This document shows, in pieces, positions 1 to 7,647 of a DNA stretch of 64,000 bases; positions within the stretch are counted from its first letter, which is position 1; every line of letters starts with the position of its first letter. The notes under the pieces were generated by a model, which saw only the letters and a program-made list of their open reading frames with translations, was not told the DNA's origin and did not search any database. A program made the translations under genes and the position numbers. This DNA is from CAZAMB01 sp964501365 (GTDB lineage Bacteria > Planctomycetota > Phycisphaerae > UBA1845), in assembly GCA_964501365.1 (NCBI GenBank), contig CAZCST010000009.1, forward strand, positions 124,001-188,000. Reading direction: 5' to 3'.

Positions 1-2
1 TG

Positions 3-503
3 GCGTTCGCGGACAATCCAGACGGAATTCTCGATGCTCCGCAGTTTCACTTCGTGCAGGGCCGCGAAGAATCCAAGGCCGTCATGCGCAGCGGGAAACC
101 TTGCATCGTGATCGCGGCCAGCGGCATGTGCGAGGCGGGCCGCATCCTGCACCACCTGCGAAGCGCCATCGACGAAACAAGGAACACCGTGCTGATCGCC
201 GGGTTTCAGGGCGCACACACCCTCGGACGTCGCATCATTGATCGCGAACCGGAGGTCAACATTCTCGGAGACCGGATTCCGGTCCGAGCCGAAGTGGTCG
301 TGATGAACGGATACAGCTCGCACGCCGACTCGGAGGAATTACTCCACTATGCGCAGCCGGCACTGCCCCGCTGCCGCAAAGTCTTTCTCGTCCACGGCGA
401 ACTCGACCAATCCACCGCCCTCGCCGCCTCCCTCAACTCTGCCGGCCACAACGATATCGCCATCCCCGCCCCAAGTGATCGATTCACGCTGGACTTTGGA
501 TAG
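3..503 (+). CDS. MBL-fold beta-CASP RNA nuclease, C-terminal part (5' truncated by window edge)
   Basis: The reading frame is open from base 3 and ends at TAG 501-503, so only the C-terminal ~166 residues are present. The visible part carries IAASGMCEAGRILHHL, then GYSSHAD and KVFLVHGE, the order seen in the C-terminal half of beta-CASP metallo-beta-lactamase RNA-processing nucleases (YsiC/CPSF-like exonucleases). The His in SHAD and the one in VHGE fit late metal-binding motifs of this family. The N-terminal metal site (HxHxDH) lies outside the window. Expected role from the family: cytoplasmic zinc-dependent RNA cleavage. An internal GTG at 54 is not a start, because the homology-like sequence continues upstream. 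It converges with ligA across an inverted repeat. Confidence 0.85.
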   Translation, partial: AFADNPDGILDAPQFHFVQGREESKAVMRSGKPCIVIAASGMCEAGRILHHLRSAIDETRNTVLIAGFQGAHTLGRRIIDREPEVNILGDRIPVRAEVVVMNGYSSHADSEELLHYAQPALPRCRKVFLVHGELDQSTALAASLNSAGHNDIAIPAPSDRFTLDFG

Positions 504-528
504 TTTCACCATTGGAGTGAGCATCTAT

Positions 529-663
529 CCACAGAGGGCACAGAGTACACAGAAAAATGCAGCAGGGCCGGCACTTCATTTCAATTCACAATGCTCTTGA
601 ACGTGAATGAATCGCCTTACTTCAACGTCCTATTCCTCTCTGTGCACTCCGTGTTCTCTGTGG
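529..663. repeat. Inverted repeat of the 'CCACAGAG...CACAGAG' type between convergent genes
   Basis: The arm at 529-553 (CCACAGAGGGCACAGAGT then ACACAGA) matches the reverse complement of 639-663 at about 21 of 25 positions, with 85 bases between. It fills the gap between the convergent nuclease and ligA genes. Similar CACAGAG-rich inverted arms are common dispersed intergenic elements in bacteria (general knowledge). It may also end transcription from both sides, but there is no clear U tract. Confidence 0.6.
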
Positions 664-664
664 T

Positions 665-2716
665 TCATTTCGTTTTTTTGATCAGCTTGAGAAACTCGGA
701 TTCATCCAAGGTCTGAACACCGAGTTCCTTCGCCTTGTCCAGCTTCGACCCGGGCGAATCACCATAAACAACAAAATCTGTCTTCTTGCTCACGCTCCCG
801 GAAACCTTGCCGCCGAGTTGTTTGATCAGATTCTGCACTTCTGTCCGCCCCATGCTCTCCAGCGTTCCGGTGACGACGACAGTCTTGCCGGCAAAGAGAC
901 CTCCAGATGCCTTTTCACTTCGTGGCTGGGACATGTTAACACCGGCTCGCTTCAGCCGGTCGATCGTTTTGCGGCCGACATCGCTATGGAAAAAATGATG
1001 AATGCTGTACGCCAGTTCCGGGCCGACGCCTTCAATTTCCTGCAGCGACTCCTCGCTGGCTTCCATCAGCGCGGACATCTCGCCGAAATGATCGGCCAGC
1101 AACTCCGCGGTGGCCTCACCGACGTGGCGGATGTTCAGTGCCGCAAGCAGGCGGGCCAGTGGCTGCGACTTACTCCTTTCGATACCTTCGATCAGCTTGA
1201 CGGCTCGCTTCTGACCGAATTGTACGATGGTTGTCTTGACGCCATCGTCGGTCTTTCGCTCCTGCTCGATTTCCACTTGCGCCAATTCGTCTTCGCGCTC
1301 GAGCAAAGCATAAATATCAGCAAATGACTTGAGCCAGCCCTTGTCCACCATCTTCGACACCATCACTTCGCCGAGGCCTTCGATATCCATCTGGTGTCGC
1401 CCCGCGAAATGGGTGAGACGTTCCTTGAGCTGCGCCGGGCAGGCGGGATTGATACAGCGGAGATAGACGCCGCCTTCATCCTGCTCGACCTCGCCGCCGC
1501 ATTCCGGACATTCCGTAGGTCGTGTGACGGCCTTAGAACTTTTCGGGCGTTTTTCCTTCAGCACCCGCACCACCTGCGGAATAATTTCTCCCGCCTTCTC
1601 AACAATCACTGTGTCGCCCACGCGCACATCCAGCCGATCCACCTGATCAAAGTTATGAAGCGTCGCGTGGCGCACGGTCGTGCCCGATAGCAGCACCGGC
1701 GAAAGCACCGCCCGCGGCGTGATCGTCCCCAGCTTGCCCACCTGATAATCGATGTCGTTGACGAGGCTCTCCGCCTGCTCCGGCGCGAATTTGTACGCGA
1801 TGCACCAGCGCGGATGGCGGCTCGTGCTCCCTAGTACGTCGCGCTGATCGAGCCGGTCGATCTTGATGACCAGCCCGTCGGTCTCATAGGGCAATCCGTG
1901 CCGCCGCTCGTCCCACTCCGGCAATCGTTCGATGATTTGCTCGATCGAATCGGCGGCCTCGGACTTGGCCGTCGGCACGCCCCACTCCCGCAATTGCTCA
2001 AACAGTTCGTTGGCCGTTTCGACCCTCAGCGGCTCCACCCGCCCAATTCCGTGGGCGATGAATTGCAACCCGCGTCCAACCACATCCTTTGGGTCCTTTT
2101 GCTTGAGTGTTCCGGCGGCGGCGTTTCGCGGATTCGCAAACGGCTCCCTGCCTTCCTTTTGCAACTTCTCATTGAATTTTTGAAAATCCCCGGTGGGCCA
2201 GACGATCTCCCCGCGAACATCCAGCATGTCCGGCACTCCCCGCCCATGCAGCCGAAGCGGAGCCGAGCGAATCGTCCTGACGTTGTGCGTGATATCATCG
2301 CCGGTGCGGCCGTCACCGCGCGTGACCGCCGCCGCAAGCAGGCCCTTTTCATAGATTAGCGAGACGGCCACTCCATCGATTTTCGGATCGACCAGATAGC
2401 GATAGGCCTCGCCGCCCAGTCCCTTCCGCACCCGCTCGTCAAACTCGCGAAGCTGTTCGGGATTATAGGTATTGTCCACCGACATCATGGGGATGGCGTG
2501 TGCAACCTGCCGAAATCCTTCGATCGGCGCGCCGCCTACCCGCTGCGTCGGCGAATCCGGCGTGACGAGGTCAGGATGCTCGTCCTCCAATTCCTTCAAC
2601 TCAGCGAACAGCTTGTCGTACTCCTGATCGCTGATGACCGGCTTGGCCTTTACGTAGTAAAGGTAGTCGTGCCGACGAATCTCCTCGCGAAGCCCTTCAA
2701 TCCGTTTCCGACTCAT
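665..2716 (-). CDS. ligA: NAD-dependent DNA ligase LigA
   Basis: This 683-residue protein is the usual full length for bacterial LigA, which seals nicks in DNA during replication and repair using NAD+. In order it shows the N-terminal Ia domain (REEIRRHDYLYYV), the adenylation motif DPKIDG with catalytic Lys at about residue 112, an OB fold, a four-Cys zinc finger (CPECGG...CINPAC), helix-hairpin-helix repeats, and a C-terminal BRCT domain (GKTVVVTGTLESMGR). The ATG at 2716 gives the family-typical ~10 residues before LREEI. An in-frame ATG at 2743 would add nine residues and cannot be excluded, as neither has a strong ribosome site. It lies 51 bases downstream of the DUF2325-like gene on the same strand and may be co-transcribed with it. 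Confidence 0.95.
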   Translation of the reverse strand: MSRKRIEGLREEIRRHDYLYYVKAKPVISDQEYDKLFAELKELEDEHPDLVTPDSPTQRVGGAPIEGFRQVAHAIPMMSVDNTYNPEQLREFDERVRKGLGGEAYRYLVDPKIDGVAVSLIYEKGLLAAAVTRGDGRTGDDITHNVRTIRSAPLRLHGRGVPDMLDVRGEIVWPTGDFQKFNEKLQKEGREPFANPRNAAAGTLKQKDPKDVVGRGLQFIAHGIGRVEPLRVETANELFEQLREWGVPTAKSEAADSIEQIIERLPEWDERRHGLPYETDGLVIKIDRLDQRDVLGSTSRHPRWCIAYKFAPEQAESLVNDIDYQVGKLGTITPRAVLSPVLLSGTTVRHATLHNFDQVDRLDVRVGDTVIVEKAGEIIPQVVRVLKEKRPKSSKAVTRPTECPECGGEVEQDEGGVYLRCINPACPAQLKERLTHFAGRHQMDIEGLGEVMVSKMVDKGWLKSFADIYALLEREDELAQVEIEQERKTDDGVKTTIVQFGQKRAVKLIEGIERSKSQPLARLLAALNIRHVGEATAELLADHFGEMSALMEASEESLQEIEGVGPELAYSIHHFFHSDVGRKTIDRLKRAGVNMSQPRSEKASGGLFAGKTVVVTGTLESMGRTEVQNLIKQLGGKVSGSVSKKTDFVVYGDSPGSKLDKAKELGVQTLDESEFLKLIKKTK

Positions 2717-2767
2717 TTTTCTTGCGCCATGTCCCAAAGTCATCGTAGTTGAAATCGTCTATCAGCT

Positions 2768-3076
2768 TCATGCGACCCGTTTTCGAAGAAAGAAAAAGAG
2801 AATCTCTCGAACTATAGAACTCACACCTCCCGTTGAAACGAATCGTATCGGGGCATGCGTTTGAGTGGCGAGCCTACGGGAATGTTTATGACCGCAAAAA
2901 CGTGCGATTAACACGAGATCACTTGCGAAACGATGCATGGTTAGCGATTGTTCAAGCGTTATGGACTCCACTTCGATTCCAAAACCGCGAACTTTCTGTT
3001 CGACCTGCCGGACCTGTCGAGGAAGCAACCCGACGACAACAACGCGCGCATGCGAGCGCGTAGCGCAACTACTCAT
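2768..3076 (-). CDS. Small DUF2325-like protein
   Basis: This 102-residue protein starts at ATG 3076 behind a clear AAGGAG ribosome site 7 bases away. The longer open frame upstream is ignored for that reason. The pattern is a beta strand RVVVVG, a helix, ESITLEQS, then DLVLIARFCGHKHSRRL and a final FVSTGGVSSIVREI. This follows the strand-helix-strand layout of DUF2325 proteins (a small Rossmann-like fold of unknown function in which a conserved H follows a D[LV]V strand). The family assignment is by eye and uncertain. It is second in a pair behind the NYN-domain gene (96-base gap) and lies just upstream of ligA. Confidence 0.6.
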   Translation of the reverse strand: MSSCATRSHARVVVVGLLPRQVRQVEQKVRGFGIEVESITLEQSLTMHRFASDLVLIARFCGHKHSRRLATQTHAPIRFVSTGGVSSIVREILFFFLRKRVA

Positions 3077-3172
3077 GGCTATTCTCCTTAATGGGGAGCA
3101 CTTATGCTCCGTTTGTCTTAAAAGGCGCGCTCTAGTGAGACGCCTAGGCCCAGGCAATATTGCCAAAGGGCG

Positions 3173-3811
3173 CTACGGATTAAATCCTGCTAGACCTGTC
3201 CCCCCTTTCGCTGGAACCCTGGTGAATCCAATATCCACTCCAAGAATTTCACGAGACCTGTCGCTTAAGTCTCGAAACTCCAATTTAGCCACCTTGTTTT
3301 CGTCAAGAATTCCCGTTCGGCGCCAGCGGTCTTCCATGCCAGCCCGAAAAAAGACAATAGAAACCTTTCCTCCCCGATTGTTTGCATAGTCCATTAACGG
3401 GTGATAAGTGTCGAACGCGTCGGTAACAACAACAAGGTCCGGAGGTGCCGATCGCTGATTCCCTGCCGCACTTCGCGGAACAGCGAGCATCCCAGCAACG
3501 TATGCGATTCGGGTAGAAAGGCGTTGGTATTGGGTCTCCTTGTCAGGAAGGATAAATGCATCGCGATAATCGGTTTGGTCCACGAGAAAATCTTTGGCAA
3601 GATAATCAACAAATTTCCGTTGAGTATCGCTTTCTGGATCGACGGCGGCAAAAGCAATCATTGGCTTAAAAGATCCTGGCGGAAACTCCTTACGCAAACT
3701 CTCCAACAAGGCACCATAATTGATATTGCCTTGAACGGAGTACTTGTGATCTTTCAGGGTTTTTTGCAATGCGTAAATCGATGTGGTGTCGACCAAAAGC
3801 GCCGTACTCAT
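3173..3811 (-). CDS. NYN/PIN-like domain protein (putative RNase)
   Basis: This 212-residue protein begins at ATG 3811 after AAAGGA. The N-terminus ALLVDTTSIYALQ has the first-strand Asp of NYN (LabA/Vpa0982-type) nucleases. IAFAAVDPESDTQRKFVDYL matches the middle helix, and DLVVVTDAFDTYHPLMDYANN the third motif, which in the family is usually S-G-D-x-D-F. Here it reads TDAFDT, so acidic residues are kept but the Ser-Gly-Asp core is altered. NYN proteins are PIN-like RNases of tRNA/RNA turnover and of some toxin or defence systems. It is paired with the DUF2325-like gene. The region is more AT-rich than its surroundings. Function is inferred from fold only. Confidence 0.7.
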   Translation of the reverse strand: MSTALLVDTTSIYALQKTLKDHKYSVQGNINYGALLESLRKEFPPGSFKPMIAFAAVDPESDTQRKFVDYLAKDFLVDQTDYRDAFILPDKETQYQRLSTRIAYVAGMLAVPRSAAGNQRSAPPDLVVVTDAFDTYHPLMDYANNRGGKVSIVFFRAGMEDRWRRTGILDENKVAKLEFRDLSDRSREILGVDIGFTRVPAKGGTGLAGFNP

Positions 3812-3897
3812 ATGAGCCGTCCTTTCTCTTAAGAATCGAAGGCCTATGCCTTCGACGGTAATAAAGGTACCGATAATTCGATACCACTCCAGTGTAT

Positions 3898-3926
3898 ATT
3901 GTGACACATCGAATGTTTGATGTCAA
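3898..3926 (-). promoter_or_regulatory. Candidate promoter of the NYN gene with overlapping operator-like palindrome
   Basis: On the minus strand a perfect TTGACA (-35, 3921-3926) is followed after 17 bases by CACAAT (3898-3903). TATACA lies a few bases further down as an alternative -10. The -35 box overlaps the inverted repeat GTTTGA-TG-TCAAAC (3915-3928), which would suit a repressor site. About 85 bases of leader precede the ATG at 3811. Confidence 0.4.
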
Positions 3927-4099
3927 ACGCATCGCCAAAAAAATTTTCAGTAAGCATTTTAGGGGGCTTGCGCGTGGGGGCGGGAATCGAAATGATCGCT
4001 TCGTTATTCGCTTGTCAGAAAATTTCTGATGATTCGATTTACTTTTGCTCCACGTTTGGGGGTACGTTTCGCGGTTTCGTCAGCGACGAAGTGGCGGGT

Positions 4100-4132
4100 G
4101 GCCCAGGTTCTTGCCACATCGAACCTGGGGCC
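4100..4132. repeat. GC-rich hairpin in the 3812-4461 gene-free stretch
   Basis: GGCCCAGGTTC (4100-4110) pairs with GAACCTGGGGCC (4121-4132) around a 10-base loop. No U tract follows, so it is not a standard terminator. No gene is supported in the stretch 3812-4461. Besides the promoter region and this hairpin it holds the dispersed repeat copy at 4190-4410. Confidence 0.55.
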
Positions 4133-4189
4133 TAGATTCGCCCTCCACGTTAACTTCCCGGATAGTTCTCGATTTTGCATATCTAACTG

Positions 4190-4410
4190 CGCGCGCCCCT
4201 CATGTTCTCTGTATATGCCAGCGTGGAATCTCCGCCCGCACGAGTTTGCGTATGTTGCACGATCATCGACTTACATCAAAAAACGTCAATAAATGCATCT
4301 TTCAAAACGAACCCACACAAATCGCGTTTTTGACCACTTGCGGCTTGTTTTCGACCGGCGCGCACAAAAAAAGTTGCAGCAACGAACCCAAATTCCAACC
4401 GCGCGCAAGT
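4190..4410 (+). repeat. Dispersed ~220-bp intergenic repeat, copy 1
   Basis: This copy matches the reverse complement of 25317-25534 over its whole length by eye. Identical cores include TCGACTTACATCAA, CTTTCAAAACGAACCCA, AAAAAAGTTGCA and GCGCGCAAGT, in the same order and with nearly the same spacing. It is followed by a tail rich in GGACGATTGGACG. Open frames across it are not conserved between copies and are not called as genes. Confidence 0.75.
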
Positions 4411-4461
4411 CCAAAAATAAGACTGGACGATTGGACGTTTTTTCATACGATCGCATTCGCT

Positions 4462-4914
4462 ATGAAACTCACCGGAATTACGCCAATTCTAAACGTGTCT
4501 GACGTTCCTGCCAGCATCGCCTGGTTTCGACCATTCGGCTGGAGTGCGGCGTTCACCTGGAATGATCATGGAATGATCGAAGGGGCAGCTGACCGTAACG
4601 CAGGAGGCCCGGCACTGTTCGCGGGGATCTGCTGCGGCGAGTGCGAAATGTTCCTTTGCAAGGATGGCCAGGGATCGCGTGGCGGCCCGCTCCTTCCACG
4701 CCATTTCCAGGGCGACGACGACACAGGCGGCGTTTGGATAAGCTGGTGGCTCAAAACCCCTGCCGAGGTCGACGAAGTTCACGCCAAAGCGGTTTCACTG
4801 GGCGTCACCGTAACCTGGCCTCCCACCGACGAGCCCTGGGGAGTCCGTGAATGTCGCATCGTCCACCCCGACGGCCACACCTTCCGCATCTCCGCCCCGC
4901 TCTCAACCTTCTGA
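4462..4914 (+). CDS. VOC (glyoxalase/bleomycin resistance/dioxygenase) family protein
   Basis: This 150-residue protein starts at ATG 4462. The open frame runs further 5' but that part is the dispersed repeat. MKLTGITPILNVSDVPAS is the standard first strand of the vicinal-oxygen-chelate fold, and the protein ends with REC..HPDGHTFRISAPLS, the second-half strand with its typical PDGH. The Asp/Ala/Trp-rich middle (WWLKTPAEVDEVHAKAVSLG) fits the second beta-alpha-beta unit. Such proteins bind small hydrophobic or thiol ligands, often with a metal. The substrate cannot be told from sequence. It is a single gene with no operon partner. Confidence 0.8.
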   Translation: MKLTGITPILNVSDVPASIAWFRPFGWSAAFTWNDHGMIEGAADRNAGGPALFAGICCGECEMFLCKDGQGSRGGPLLPRHFQGDDDTGGVWISWWLKTPAEVDEVHAKAVSLGVTVTWPPTDEPWGVRECRIVHPDGHTFRISAPLSTF

Positions 4915-4917
4915 ACT

Positions 4918-4952
4918 CCCTCTCCCTCATAGGGAGAGGGTTGGGGTGAGGG
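4918..4952. repeat. CCCTCTCCC...GGGAGAGGG palindromic repeat, copy a
   Basis: The stem CCCTCTCCCTCATAGGGAGAGGG is followed by TTGGGGTGAGGG, just after the VOC stop codon. The same element, inverted, lies at 27237-27269, and a related hairpin at 48093-48118. This is a widespread intergenic repeat type in bacterial genomes and may act as a weak terminator. Confidence 0.7.
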
Positions 4953-4997
4953 TAGAGCGCAGGAGACGAATTACGATCTCAAAATGAGTTACCTGAA

Positions 4998-6023
4998 TCA
5001 CATCACAACCGAACACGACGCCGCCCAAAGCTCATCGATCGTCGGCTCGTCCCCGCATTCCGGACACCGAGTCGCCTTCAGCCCCCGCAACGAGTACCCG
5101 CACTTCATGCACTTCGGAACCTGCGCCTCCGCCACCCCCGCCTCCACCCGCATCGGCCAATACCACATCGTCCACGCCATCCACACTCCCCACCCGATAA
5201 TGGGAAGACTGACGATTACTGCCTCCCAAAACGAGGTAACTCTGCCGCCGAGCGTGAAAAATTGGAGTGAAATTGGCGCACCAATGAACAACAGCCATGC
5301 TCCACACGTCGTGGCAAACACGTTGTCCGACCACCGAACGGCTTTTCGCCAGATCAAACACCATGCGATCAGCACGATGATCGCGCAGAACAAATATTCC
5401 CAGAAAATCGATGATGTAGCCCACGGCAATTTCAAGACCGTTTCTAGAAAAATAGAAACTATGATGAATATTCCCGCGATGACCGGGAATATTCCCATCG
5501 ACGCTCCAAGACGTGCCAACCACGGTAATCGCCGATGCGCCCTGAAATTCTGTGATTTCTGACCTGCCATGATTCTCTTCTCCATGCCCCACCACGCCCA
5601 GACGACGAGCCAGGACCAAAGCCCGCAACTCGAATAGTGCTGCCCGGCACGTAAAAAGGATTCACTGATAGTATTGAGACACCCCGTTGTTTTCCAAAGC
5701 GGTTGATTGATCACGATTTGCACAAACGGAATGAGCGAAATGATGGCGGTGAATGCAGAGCGCCCCAGTGTCCAGATGATGGCCGTGCGCCACACAAGAA
5801 TGAAACCGACCATCCAAAAGACAGTAAAGAAGACATGGAACCACCAGACATCGTCAAAAGTGCTTGGAGCGGGCGCCACCGGTACCAGTTTCTCGGCCAC
5901 GACGACCGCGATTGCGGAACTAGCAGGAACGATGGGCAGCAACGCGAGCGCCAACACAAATCGGCGCGTCACACTGTCGAAGCGGGTCTTTCGCGGTGTT
6001 TGAGATGAGCAGGGTTGCGTCAC
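4998..6023 (-). CDS. Polytopic membrane protein with C-terminal zinc ribbon
   Basis: This 341-residue protein has about eight hydrophobic segments, for example FVLALALLPIVP near residue 25, FFTVFWMVGFILVW, LWSWLVVWAWWG, FPVIAGIFIIVSIFL and SLPIIGWGVWMAW. It then ends in a cytosolic four-Cys ribbon CMKCGYSLRGL...CPECG at about residues 308-330. This CxxCGYxLRGL ribbon is common in planctomycete proteins of unknown function. The N-terminus has no cleavable signal. The transport or structural role cannot be assigned. It is a single gene on this strand, with a 75-base gap to the next gene upstream. Confidence 0.75.
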   Translation of the reverse strand: MTQPCSSQTPRKTRFDSVTRRFVLALALLPIVPASSAIAVVVAEKLVPVAPAPSTFDDVWWFHVFFTVFWMVGFILVWRTAIIWTLGRSAFTAIISLIPFVQIVINQPLWKTTGCLNTISESFLRAGQHYSSCGLWSWLVVWAWWGMEKRIMAGQKSQNFRAHRRLPWLARLGASMGIFPVIAGIFIIVSIFLETVLKLPWATSSIFWEYLFCAIIVLIAWCLIWRKAVRWSDNVFATTCGAWLLFIGAPISLQFFTLGGRVTSFWEAVIVSLPIIGWGVWMAWTMWYWPMRVEAGVAEAQVPKCMKCGYSLRGLKATRCPECGDEPTIDELWAASCSVVM

Positions 6024-6098
6024 GAGGGCAGAGTATCACCCCGCCTTTGGATTTCGCCAAAGGGCCGCCCCGTGCCGGGACAAACGATCGCCAATTCC

Positions 6099-6437
6099 TT
6101 AGTGCTGCGTCGTTGTCGGAGTGGTGTTCTTGTGAAACAGCGAGCTTTGACCGCTCTTGCTCGATTGGTTGCTCTTATGGCCGTGGCTCTTCTTGGACTT
6201 CTTCTTTTTTTTCGGCTTCTGAGCCTTCGCTGTTCCCGTCGAATTCCTGCTTGACGAATGCGACTTCGCCCCGCTATGCGGTGATGAACTCGTCGGGTTC
6301 GAACGCTTCGCCGAGGTTTGAGGCGTGGCGGCATTCTGCGTACTCTTGGTCTTGCCAAAGGCCGCACCCACTGGTGCGAGTATTGCGACCACGATCCAAG
6401 CGACCAACTTGTTTCCGAACATCTTTCGAGCCTTCAT
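6099..6437 (-). CDS. Small secreted Lys/Ser-rich low-complexity protein
   Basis: This 112-residue protein starts at ATG 6437 behind AGGAGG. A signal-like segment (KLVAWIVVAILAPVGAAFG, residues ~10-28) is followed by a tail almost wholly of Ser, Thr, Lys, Asn and His, including KPKKKKKSKKSHGHK. The excellent ribosome site and signal peptide support a real gene, although nothing marks a function. The basic tail could bind nucleic acid or anionic polymer outside the cytoplasmic membrane (inference). Confidence 0.6.
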   Translation of the reverse strand: MKARKMFGNKLVAWIVVAILAPVGAAFGKTKSTQNAATPQTSAKRSNPTSSSPHSGAKSHSSSRNSTGTAKAQKPKKKKKSKKSHGHKSNQSSKSGQSSLFHKNTTPTTTQH

Positions 6438-6592
6438 GGTTTCCTCCTGAATCCTTTCAGGCCTTCCAAGGCCTGCCGGCGGGAATCATCCCACCCTTCT
6501 TCTACACTCGCAATCCGCGTGGACACTATTTCGGATGGATTGTTTCGATGGCGTGACCTCGATTGTAACAAGCGACAACTTTCACCAACGGA

Positions 6593-7405
6593 TCAGCGCG
6601 TGATACCCCGCCCCGCCGGCATCGACTTCTTCGCAACCCGGTACATGATCGCGTCAGCGAGCCTATGCGACACCCGCCGGATGACGGTGATCGCCTTGCC
6701 CTCGACCGAAAGCGTTACTTCGCGACGCCTGCGCCGCGACGATTTGACGACTTCCCGCGCAACGCGTTCGGGCGAATACTGCGAATCCGCCATCCGCACC
6801 GCACTCACATCGGTCGTGGAGGCCGCATCGAAGAACCCGGTCGCCGTCGATCCCGGCGAAACCAGCAACACATCGACCCCCGTTCCACGTAGCTCCATCC
6901 GCAGGCCTGCACTAAGTGACGATAACGCCGCCTTTGTCGCACTATAAATCGACATGCGGGCGATTGGCTGGTTCCCCACGACAGAGGAAATATTGATGAT
7001 CTGTCCCGATTTCCTCGCGATCATTTCCGGAAGGACGGCCTGGATCATCGCGATCGGAGCGAGGACATTCAATCCCATCATGCGCTCGGCATCGCCCAGC
7101 GGCACGTTCAGCAGCGACCCAAAGCTAGCCCATCCGGCATTGTTCACCAGCACGTCGACTCGTCCCCAACGTTGGCGAATGGCGGCGAGAGCCTCCAACC
7201 GTTGCTCCACATTCGTAACGTCCATGGCGCAGGGGAATATCCGGTCATCTCCTGTTTCTCGCGCGAGCGCCTGCAACTTGTCGAGTGATCTCGCGGTGGC
7301 CGCCACCAGCGCACCGTTACGATGAAACTCAAGGACGCAGGCCCGGCCAATACCGCCGGACGCTCCGGTGATGAGAACGACCTTGTCGCGAAGAGAATAG
7401 TGCAT
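6593..7405 (-). CDS. Short-chain dehydrogenase/reductase (SDR) family protein
   Basis: This 270-residue protein is of classical SDR length. It shows the NAD(P) motif TGASGGIG (residues 13-20), NNAG (88-91), the catalytic Ser in NISS (140-141) and YSATK (Tyr154, Lys158). ATARS after strand 2 suggests NADP preference. The C-terminal ~50 residues are basic (RRRRREVTLSVEGKA), as in membrane-associated short-chain reductases. The substrate is unknown. It is transcribed divergently from tRNA-Leu. Confidence 0.88.
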   Translation of the reverse strand: MHYSLRDKVVLITGASGGIGRACVLEFHRNGALVAATARSLDKLQALARETGDDRIFPCAMDVTNVEQRLEALAAIRQRWGRVDVLVNNAGWASFGSLLNVPLGDAERMMGLNVLAPIAMIQAVLPEMIARKSGQIINISSVVGNQPIARMSIYSATKAALSSLSAGLRMELRGTGVDVLLVSPGSTATGFFDAASTTDVSAVRMADSQYSPERVAREVVKSSRRRRREVTLSVEGKAITVIRRVSHRLADAIMYRVAKKSMPAGRGITR

Positions 7406-7477
7406 AGGCGCAGGAAGCTCGTTGGGCCCACGACATGGTATAAAGTCGATGGAAGTAGCGAAACCGGGAAGGGTAAT

Positions 7478-7505
7478 TTGACAGGGTGGGGAGCGCGAGT
7501 ATGCT
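7478..7505 (+). promoter_or_regulatory. Promoter of tRNA-Leu
   Basis: A perfect TTGACA (7478-7483) is followed after 16 bases by TATGCT (7500-7505). The tRNA begins 40 bases downstream. The leader can fold (GCCAACCCGG / CCGGCTTGGC at 7519-7543), which may assist 5' processing. Confidence 0.6.
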
Positions 7506-7545
7506 CAGGTCAACGTCGCCAACCCGGGGCTTCCGGCTTGGCCAG

Positions 7546-7629
7546 GCGGATGTGGCGGAATTGGCAGACGCGCTGGTTTCAGGTACCAGTGGGGGCAACC
7601 CCTTGGAGGTTCGACTCCTCTCATCCGCA
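7546..7629 (+). tRNA. tRNA-Leu (anticodon CAG)
   Basis: The acceptor stem GCGGATG (7546-7552) pairs with CATCCGC (7622-7628), with discriminator A. The anticodon arm CTGGT-TTCAGGT-ACCAG gives anticodon CAG. A long variable arm (TGGGGGCAACCCCT) as expected for a class II leucine tRNA is followed by GGAGGTTCGACTCCTC as T arm. CCA is not encoded. Confidence 0.95.
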
Positions 7630-7647
7630 TTGCCTTCATTTCATGGG

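Noticed and set aside
4045..4461. 5' extension of the VOC-protein frame
   Set aside because: It lies in the dispersed repeat, which is also present elsewhere in inverted orientation without a conserved protein.
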